From Campylobacteraceae bacterium (GTDB taxonomy: Bacteria; Campylobacterota; Campylobacteria; Campylobacterales; Sulfurovaceae), in assembly GCA_027080995.1 (NCBI GenBank), contig JALWNT010000029.1, forward strand, positions 1 through 61,652: a stretch of DNA of 61,652 nt, given 5' to 3'. Position numbers and translations under genes: made by a program. Positions 55,962 through 61,652 of this stretch are shown one piece after another. Below the pieces are notes generated by a model, which was not told the DNA's origin, did no database searches, and worked only from the letters and a program-made list of their open reading frames with translations. The stretch's first letter is position 1. Each line of letters starts with the position of its first letter.

Positions 55962-57434
55962 TTATTCAGGAATCAGGGTCCAGCCCGGATTCAGCTTGGC
56001 TTTATAGATAAACAGGTGATGCAGGATATGCTTGATCCAGTGTCCAGCCAGACCGATCTCACCGAAGGTGTAGTCGAGGTCACGTCCGATGCCGGGATAC
56101 TTGTCGAAATCGGGGACGACAGGATAAACGGTCAGAGCCGCAGCAATTCCATTCGTCAGACTTTTCCCTGCCGAGGCGACACAGGCAGCACCCATTTCCG
56201 CCATAGAGGCTTCGTGCAGATGCGCGGCACTGCCTTCTTTGATGAGGTCGCAGACACTGTGGGCGACGGCTTTACCGATGATTCCGGAGGGCATTCCTGT
56301 TCTCGGGGGCGTGGGGTTGATGGGGGTGCCTTTGGGGCTCTTCATCGGCTTGGAGATCAGGTGCGGGGGAGCGAAGGCGATACCGGCTGCAAAGATGTTC
56401 TTGTAGGTCGGGTTCTGGTAGGTGCGGGGCCAGTCGCTCGCCTTCCACTCTTCGTAGGGCTTGGGGGTGTAGTCGGCATCGACTTTGAGGAAGCCGTTGG
56501 GAGCGAAGATCGTGTCGGTGATGTCGCTGCCGTCTTTACCGTAAGCTTTGAGGCCCACACCGGCGAAGGGAGGAATCAGCATTGCGAAGTCGAACTCCAT
56601 CTCCCCCTCGGTACCGTCGAGCTGCTCGTAGTGGAGCTTGCCCTCTTCGACTTTGCTGACGTGGGCACCGATGGTCCAGTCGATTCCCCGCTCTACATAG
56701 AGAGATTCGGCAAAGATTTTGGAGCTGGCAGCGTATCCTCCGCGCTTGATGTGCAGACCTCCGATTCCGAAGTCACCGAGGAAAGATTCGTTGGAAATCC
56801 ACTCGATGTCAATATTGTCACGAACACCTGCTTTTCGGGCTTCGAAGTCGATGTTGAAGATGTATTCGAAAGCGGCCCCCTGGCAGGTACACATTCCGTG
56901 TCCGGTTCCGACGACGATCTTCTGCTTCTGGCCCTGCTTGGCTTTTTCGAAAACCTTGCGCAGTTCGTTGTTGGCGTGAACGGCGTGGTCGGCGGTACAG
57001 ACGGAGACGGTATTGGGCCCGAGCTGGCCGTTGCCGTCACCAAGGCCGGGAGTGGCGTCAAAGTTGAGTTTGGGGCCGGTGGCGTTGATGAGGTAGTCGT
57101 AGGTGATCTCCTCGGTCTGACCCTCTTTGCCCTGGCCGGTGTACTCGATGGTGATGTAGGGAGTGTCGCTCTCCTCTTTACCCTCGGGATGGATAGAGAC
57201 CGCCTTGGCCTGGCGGTAATCGATCCCCGCTTTGGCGTAGACAGGGGCGAGGGGGAAGACGACCTCTTCCTTTTTCATTTCGCCGACACCCACCCAGATG
57301 TTGGAGGGGATCCAGTTCCAGTTTGCGTTGGGGGTGACGACGACGACTTCGTGCTCGTTGCCGAGCCAGTGTTTGGCGAAGGTGGCCGCGGTATGTCCGG
57401 AAACACCGCCGCCCATAACTACTACTCTAGCCAT
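55962..57434 (-). CDS. sqr: Sulfide:quinone oxidoreductase (SQR/FCSD-like flavoprotein)
   Basis: 490 aa. The FAD-binding start ARVVVMGGGVSGHTAATFAK and the second nucleotide motif are clear. Redox-Cys candidates lie in SVCTADHAVH, GMCTCQGAAFEY and AACVASAGKSL, matching the positions used in SQR. The C-terminal AGHWIKHILHHLFIYKAKL is an amphipathic membrane-binding segment. It oxidises sulfide to sulfur/polysulfide and reduces quinone. Start 57434 is chosen over upstream frame by homology of the FAD motif and AAAGGAT. Which SQR type it is cannot be told by eye. Confidence 0.9.
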   Translation of the reverse strand: MARVVVMGGGVSGHTAATFAKHWLGNEHEVVVVTPNANWNWIPSNIWVGVGEMKKEEVVFPLAPVYAKAGIDYRQAKAVSIHPEGKEESDTPYITIEYTGQGKEGQTEEITYDYLINATGPKLNFDATPGLGDGNGQLGPNTVSVCTADHAVHANNELRKVFEKAKQGQKQKIVVGTGHGMCTCQGAAFEYIFNIDFEARKAGVRDNIDIEWISNESFLGDFGIGGLHIKRGGYAASSKIFAESLYVERGIDWTIGAHVSKVEEGKLHYEQLDGTEGEMEFDFAMLIPPFAGVGLKAYGKDGSDITDTIFAPNGFLKVDADYTPKPYEEWKASDWPRTYQNPTYKNIFAAGIAFAPPHLISKPMKSPKGTPINPTPPRTGMPSGIIGKAVAHSVCDLIKEGSAAHLHEASMAEMGAACVASAGKSLTNGIAAALTVYPVVPDFDKYPGIGRDLDYTFGEIGLAGHWIKHILHHLFIYKAKLNPGWTLIPE

Positions 57435-57628
57435 GCCTATCCTTTCGAATGATTTTTGATTGAGCTTCATTCTACGCAAAACGCCATTAAAGCCAAATTA
57501 AAAGATGAAAAGAATTTACAAGTATTATAAATCTTAAAACAAGTTATAACATTGACTGATAATATACTCTCCTGTTTCGATTCTATGCTAAAATCCTCCG
57601 AACTTTCGATGGCAGAAAAGGAGTGGGA

Positions 57629-59143
57629 ATGCGAAGAATTTTTGTCCTTGTCACACTCTTCGTCCTCCTGCTCCAGGCAGAGCCGGGGGATTTCCAGCGG
57701 GCGATGTCCTCCTCCCCGACCCGGATCAATCCGCTGCTTGCGACCGACAGCGCCAGCGGCGAGATCGCCGCCTGGATCTTCAACGGGCTGCTCAAATTCG
57801 ACCGCAACGGAAGCATCGTCCCCGATCTGGCCGAATCCTGGCGCTTCGAAGACAACCGCACCCTGCGTTTCACGCTGCGCCCGAACGTACGCTGGCAAGA
57901 CGGCGAACCCTTCACGGCGGAGGATGTGAAATTCACCTACGACTGGCTGATGTCGGACAAAGTCGTCACCCCCTACAAGAGCGATTTCAAGTACGTCGAC
58001 CGGGTGGAGGTCCTCGACAACCGCACCGTGCGCGTCCACTACCGCCAACCCTACTTCAAAGCCCTCTCGATCTGGATGACCGGCTTGATCCCCAAGCACC
58101 TCTGGGCCAAAGAGAAAGACCCGATGCGCAGCCCTCTCAACAAACTGCCCGTCGGGACCGGCCCCTACCGGATGACCAAGCCGTTCGGCATCAACGAACG
58201 CATCGTCCTCGTCGCGAACGACCGTTACTACGAGCATCCCCCGTTCATCCGGCGGCAGATCTATCATTATATAGGCGATCCCTCCACGCAGTTTATGATG
58301 CTCAAAGCGGGCAAGCTGGACATCGGAGGCCTCAGCCCCATCCAGCTCGAACGTCAGGTGGACGCAAATTTCCGTCGGCACTACCGGATCTACGAACAGC
58401 CCTCCCATAGCTATACCTATCTGGGCTTCAACCTGCGGGATCCGAAGTTCAAAGACCCGGGGGTGCGTCGGGCCCTCTCTTTGGCCGTCGACCGCAAAGA
58501 GATCATCGATTTGCTCTTTTTCTCCCACGGCCGCCCCTGCTACGGCCCCTTTATGCCCGGGAGCACCGTCTACCCCAAGGCGTTCACACCGGAAAAATAC
58601 GACCCCGCACGGGCGAAAAAACTGCTCGCGGAAGCGGGCTACGACGCGAAACACCCCCTGCGCTTCACTCTCGTGACCAACACCGGCAACGAAACCCGCA
58701 TCAATGCCGCCCAGATCATCCAGCAGCAGCTTCTGCGCATCGGCGTGCGGATGAAGATCCGGACGATGGAGTGGCAAGCCTTTCTCAATACGGTCGTCTT
58801 TCCCCGCAATTTCGAAGCGGTGCTTCTGGGCTGGAGCCTCTCTCTGATCCCCGACGCCTACCCCATCTGGCACAGCGACGGCGACAAAAAGGGAGGCTTC
58901 AACTTCGTCGGCTACCACAACCCCGAAGTGGACCGCCTCATCAAAGAGAGCGAACGCCTCGTAGACCCCGAAGCCTTCGCCGCCCGGTACCGGAAAATCT
59001 TCAAGCTGATCGTCGCCGACCACCCCTACATCTTCCTCTACATCCCCGACTCCATCACCGCCGTCAGCCGGCGCATCGAAGGAGTCAGCCCCTCGATCAT
59101 CGGAATCGAGCATAACTTTATTGATTGGAAAATCAAGGATTGA
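57629..59143 (+). CDS. Peptide/nickel ABC transporter substrate-binding protein (DppA/OppA family)
   Basis: 504 aa with a signal peptide (RRIFVLVTLFVLLLQAEP). Family features include INPLLATDSASGEIAAWIFNGLLKFD, LAESWRFEDNRTLRFTLRPNVRWQDGEPFTAEDVKFTY and PVGTGPYRM. ATG 57629 has AAAAGGAG upstream and is preferred to GTG 57623. No permease or ATPase genes are adjacent. It may serve a distant Opp/Dpp system. The last codons form a hairpin with the sequence just past the stop. Confidence 0.92.
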   Translation: MRRIFVLVTLFVLLLQAEPGDFQRAMSSSPTRINPLLATDSASGEIAAWIFNGLLKFDRNGSIVPDLAESWRFEDNRTLRFTLRPNVRWQDGEPFTAEDVKFTYDWLMSDKVVTPYKSDFKYVDRVEVLDNRTVRVHYRQPYFKALSIWMTGLIPKHLWAKEKDPMRSPLNKLPVGTGPYRMTKPFGINERIVLVANDRYYEHPPFIRRQIYHYIGDPSTQFMMLKAGKLDIGGLSPIQLERQVDANFRRHYRIYEQPSHSYTYLGFNLRDPKFKDPGVRRALSLAVDRKEIIDLLFFSHGRPCYGPFMPGSTVYPKAFTPEKYDPARAKKLLAEAGYDAKHPLRFTLVTNTGNETRINAAQIIQQQLLRIGVRMKIRTMEWQAFLNTVVFPRNFEAVLLGWSLSLIPDAYPIWHSDGDKKGGFNFVGYHNPEVDRLIKESERLVDPEAFAARYRKIFKLIVADHPYIFLYIPDSITAVSRRIEGVSPSIIGIEHNFIDWKIKD

Positions 59144-59272
59144 TTTTCCAGGTTATTGGTGTATTAGTTATTGGTGTATTGGGGAATAGTATTTACTTGG
59201 CACGGTAATAAAAAGAAAGGAAAACAATGAATAAAGATCCCAATAACCAATACACCAATACACCAATAACCA
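59126..59272. repeat. Stop-codon hairpin and inverted array that enters the HAD gene
   Basis: Hairpin TGGAAAATCA-AGGAT-TGATTTTCCA (59126-59150) contains the preceding stop codon. A TATTGGTG-type array (59151-59182) follows, and its inverse CCAATAACCAATACACC array (59239-59270) lies inside the first codons of the HAD gene (start 59227). Confidence 0.8.
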
Positions 59273-59910
59273 TATTGTTCGACCTCGACGGCACGCTCAT
59301 CGACTCCACGGAGGCAATCCTGGAGAGTTTCGCACAGACCTTCGAGCTGCTGGGCGGGGAGGTGCCGGAGGCGGGGAGAATCAAGGAGCAGATCGGCTAT
59401 CCGCTGGCCGATATGTACCGCAACCTCGGGATCGAAGAAGAAAAGGTCGAGGAGTATGTGCACGCCTACAAGGAGCACTATCGGCAGATCCATACCCGCA
59501 AGACGGTGCTGCTGCCGGGGGCGAAAGAGGCGGTGGAGAGGGCCGCGGCCTTCGCTCGACTGGGGATCGTGACGACCAAGACCGGCCGCTACTCCCGGGA
59601 GTTGCTCGAGCATTTCGGCCTGATGAGGTATTTCGACGTGCTCGTCGGCAGCGAGGATGTGCGTCGGCACAAGCCCCATCCCGAGCCGATCCTTCAAGCT
59701 CTGGAGCGGATGGGGGCTTCGAAGGAGGGTGCCTGGATGATCGGCGATACCTGCTTGGATATCCGAGCGGCCCAGGCGGCGGGAGTAGAGCCGCTGGGAC
59801 TCAGCTGCGGCTACGCAGAAGAGAGGGCGCTGCGGGCGTGCGGAGCCCGATGCTTTCCCGATCCGCTCACTGCCGTCGAAAAGATCCGCTCAGCCACAGT
59901 AGACGCCTGA
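59227..59910 (+). CDS. HAD-superfamily phosphatase (phosphoglycolate-phosphatase-like)
   Basis: 227 aa. HAD motifs: I DLDGTLIDS, II in VTTKTGRYS, III Lys in RHKPHPEPIL, IV GDTCLDIRAA. The cap insertion between motif I and II is the helical C1 type, as in Gph. The first 16 codons include NNQYTNTPIT, encoded by a mosaic repeat array, directly before ILFDLDG; with AAAGGAAA 5 bases before the ATG, this start is credible. It may remove phosphoglycolate or another small phosphate ester. Confidence 0.88.
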   Translation: MNKDPNNQYTNTPITILFDLDGTLIDSTEAILESFAQTFELLGGEVPEAGRIKEQIGYPLADMYRNLGIEEEKVEEYVHAYKEHYRQIHTRKTVLLPGAKEAVERAAAFARLGIVTTKTGRYSRELLEHFGLMRYFDVLVGSEDVRRHKPHPEPILQALERMGASKEGAWMIGDTCLDIRAAQAAGVEPLGLSCGYAEERALRACGARCFPDPLTAVEKIRSATVDA

Positions 59911-59973
59911 TTTCAAGGCGCCTTTAAGTTCAGAACATTACAATAGGTCGATTTCCAATATCGAGGAGGTACT

Positions 59974-60537
59974 ATGATCGAGATACGTTGGCACTCCCGT
60001 GCCGGACAGGGGGCCGTCACCGGCGCCAAGGGACTCGGAGACGTCGTCTCCACCACCGGCAAAGAAGTACAGGCATTCGCGCTCTACGGTTCGGCGAAGC
60101 GCGGAGCGGCGATGCGAGCCTACAACCGCATCGACGACGAGCCCATCATCAACCACGAAAAATTTATGCTGCCCGACTACGTCCTGGTCATCGACCCGGC
60201 GTTGGCGTTTACCGACAGGATCACCGAAAACGACAAAGATACCACCCAGTACATCATCACGACGCATTTGAGCAAGGATGAGTTGGTGGCCCAGATCCCC
60301 GAGCTTCAGGACAAAAAAGATCGCGTCCACGTCGTCGACTGCATTCAGATCTCCCTCGACGAGATCGGCCGTGCTATCCCCAACGCTCCGATGCTCGGCG
60401 CGCTGGTCAAAGTCTCGGGAATGTTCGAACTGGACTACTTCCTCGACGCGATGAAACGTGTCCTGGCCAAGTTTCCCCAAAAGATCATCGACGGCAACAT
60501 GCGGGCGATCACCCGCGCCTACAACGAAGTGAAGTAA
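59974..60537 (+). CDS. porC: Pyruvate:acceptor oxidoreductase, gamma subunit
   Basis: 187 aa. The gamma-domain start MIEIRWHSRAGQGAVTGAKGLGDV is typical, as is SAKRGAAMRAYNRIDD. It is one of four chains of the CoA-acylating enzyme that makes pyruvate from acetyl-CoA and CO2 or the reverse, a key step for the reductive TCA cycle in this phylum. AGGAGG precedes the start. The order gamma-delta-alpha is visible here; beta would be expected beyond the end. Confidence 0.93.
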   Translation: MIEIRWHSRAGQGAVTGAKGLGDVVSTTGKEVQAFALYGSAKRGAAMRAYNRIDDEPIINHEKFMLPDYVLVIDPALAFTDRITENDKDTTQYIITTHLSKDELVAQIPELQDKKDRVHVVDCIQISLDEIGRAIPNAPMLGALVKVSGMFELDYFLDAMKRVLAKFPQKIIDGNMRAITRAYNEVK

Positions 60538-60549
60538 GAAAGGATCGAT

Positions 60550-60999
60550 ATGAAAGGTGTATTGGCAACCGACAAACGCGGAGTCCGGGAACTGGGAGCC
60601 GAGGATCTCGTCGGATGGGATGAAGTGACCCAGGGGGTCGTGCTCAACTCTTTCGACCTTGAAGTGGAGAACCCCGCGTTCTCACGCCCCGAAGAGCGTC
60701 CCTACAGCGATTTCAACAGTTACACGGCGACCGTCGCCTCCTGGCGGGTCATCAAGCCGGTCTACAACCGGGACATCTGCATCGACTGCCAGAACTGCTG
60801 GGTCTGGTGCCCCGATACCTCCATCATCTCCCGCGACAAGCAGATGCTGGGGATCGACTACGACCACTGCAAAGGGTGCGGCGTCTGCGTGGAAGTCTGC
60901 CCCACCAACCCCAAGTCCCTGTTGATGTTCGCCGAGGCGGAAGATCAAGAAGCGGCTCTGGCCAAGTGGCCCGAGAAGAAAAAGAAAGAGAAGAAGTAA
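60550..60999 (+). CDS. porD: Pyruvate:acceptor oxidoreductase, delta subunit (2x 4Fe-4S)
   Basis: 149 aa. Two ferredoxin Cys motifs are visible: CIDCQNCWVWCPD and CKGCGVCVEVCPTNP. The N-terminal part (VLATDKRGVRELGAEDLVGW) and Lys-rich tail resemble the PorD chain. It transfers electrons to ferredoxin or flavodoxin. It lies 12 bases after the gamma gene and 9 before alpha. Confidence 0.93.
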   Translation: MKGVLATDKRGVRELGAEDLVGWDEVTQGVVLNSFDLEVENPAFSRPEERPYSDFNSYTATVASWRVIKPVYNRDICIDCQNCWVWCPDTSIISRDKQMLGIDYDHCKGCGVCVEVCPTNPKSLLMFAEAEDQEAALAKWPEKKKKEKK

Positions 61000-61008
61000 A
61001 GGATCGTC

Positions 61009-61652
61009 ATGGCTGAAAAAATGGAATTGCAAGAAGTCGAAGTCTGGGACGGCAACTACGCCGCCGCCCAGGCGCTGCGACAGGCTCAGGTGGACGTCGT
61101 CGCCGCCTACCCCATCACCCCCTCGACGCCGATCGTCGAAACCTACGGAGCCTTCGTGGCCAACGGATACGTCGACGGTGAATTTGTCATGGTCGAGTCC
61201 GAACATGCGGCGATGTCCGGATGCGTCGGTGCGGCAGCCGCCGGTGGGCGGGTCGCGACCGCGACGAGCTCCCAGGGCTTTATGCTGATGATCGAAGTGC
61301 TCTATCAGGCCTCCGGGATGCGTCTGCCGATCGTGCTCAACGTCGTCAACCGCGCCATCGCCTCGCCTCTGAATGTCCGCGGTGATCACGGCGATATGTA
61401 CGCAGGTCGTGACAGCGGCTGGGTCCAGCTCGACGCCTTCAACGCCCAGGAGGCTTACGACCTCAACCTCTGCGCCTTCAAAATCGGTGAAGACATCAAC
61501 GTCCGCCTTCCGGTGATGGTGCATCAGGACGGTTTCGTCACCTCCCACACGGCGCAAAACATCCATCCTCTGAGTGACGACGAAGCCTACGCTTTCATCG
61601 GCGACTACAAGCCCGTCGATGAGATGCTCGACTTCTCCAAGCCCGTCACCTA
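61009..61652 (+). CDS. porA: Pyruvate:acceptor oxidoreductase, alpha subunit (5' part)
   Basis: First 214 codons only; the gene runs off the window. The alpha-domain features are DGNYAAAQALRQAQVDVVAAYPITPSTPIVE, VESEHAAMSGCVGAAAAGGRVATATSSQGF and HGDMYAGRDSGW, the last with the AR/GRD motif of this family. It binds substrate and thiamine pyrophosphate with the beta chain. Confidence 0.93.
   Translation, partial: MAEKMELQEVEVWDGNYAAAQALRQAQVDVVAAYPITPSTPIVETYGAFVANGYVDGEFVMVESEHAAMSGCVGAAAAGGRVATATSSQGFMLMIEVLYQASGMRLPIVLNVVNRAIASPLNVRGDHGDMYAGRDSGWVQLDAFNAQEAYDLNLCAFKIGEDINVRLPVMVHQDGFVTSHTAQNIHPLSDDEAYAFIGDYKPVDEMLDFSKPVT

Noticed and set aside
61009-61652. Window end treated as a full gene
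   Set aside because: The alpha subunit is normally about 400 aa; the frame is open at the window edge, so it is partial.

Overview
The window looks like the chromosome of a GC-rich member of the Campylobacterota (Epsilonproteobacteria), probably a sulfur- or hydrogen-oxidising chemolithotroph of the Nitratifractor/Sulfurovum kind. This rests on gene content and on local orders known from that phylum: rnhA-rnc-aroC, a DUF507 gene next to carA, ccoNOQP followed by a DUF4006 gene and fixH, a class V aminotransferase-hisZ-purA group, and a PsrABC-type molybdoenzyme beside a sulfide:quinone reductase. The species is an inference; no rRNA is present.

Layout. 1-3.7 kb (minus): partial MltB-like transglycosylase, aroC, rnc, rnhA and a LapB-like TPR protein. 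3.9-9.06 kb (plus): aminotransferase, hisZ, purA, DUF507, carA. 9.06-9.96 kb: repeat-rich spacer and a small unknown gene. 9.96-18.15 kb: a phosphate region with a PiT transporter (minus) divergent from pstS-pstCAB-phoU and a PhoB/PhoR-like pair. 18.2-20.9 kb: galE and a DEAD-box helicase. 21.1-28.1 kb: tRNA-Glu, a lipoprotein, nfo, a lipase/FadL/FadD-like group and ddl. 28.3-33.06 kb: the cbb3 oxidase operon with four extra small genes. 33.3-36.4 kb: a TRAP transporter. 36.6-40.35 kb: an Mrp ATPase, two MoeA/Mog-type genes and a NifX-like protein. 40.76-45.14 kb: yedF, dsrE, selA, selB. 45.3-49.6 kb: antiporter, dihaem lipoprotein, TauE-type protein, DUF1858 protein and a VapBC-like pair. 49.7 kb: tRNA-Sec (selC). 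49.9-57.4 kb (minus): sulfur module with sqr, a 58-aa protein, a degenerate membrane deformylase, psrABC and a haemless cytochrome-like protein. 57.6-61.65 kb: a peptide-binding protein, a HAD phosphatase and pyruvate:acceptor oxidoreductase genes running off the end.

How the parts fit. cbb3 oxidase, SQR and PsrABC form a respiratory chain that can use oxygen and reduced or elemental sulfur. The Mo-cofactor genes serve PsrA-like enzymes. selA, selB and selC together imply at least one selenoprotein, probably a formate dehydrogenase, elsewhere in the genome. Pyruvate oxidoreductase fits the reductive TCA cycle used in this phylum.

The most unusual signal is not a gene. Many gaps between genes hold a mosaic of short quasi-tandem arrays (units of about 7-9 nt) alternating with perfect small hairpins, in the same module order at several loci. 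Copies lie between binding-protein and permease genes, between selA and selB, and inside at least one coding sequence. They resemble the heptanucleotide STRR repeats of cyanobacteria. A second set of short palindromes resembles REP elements.
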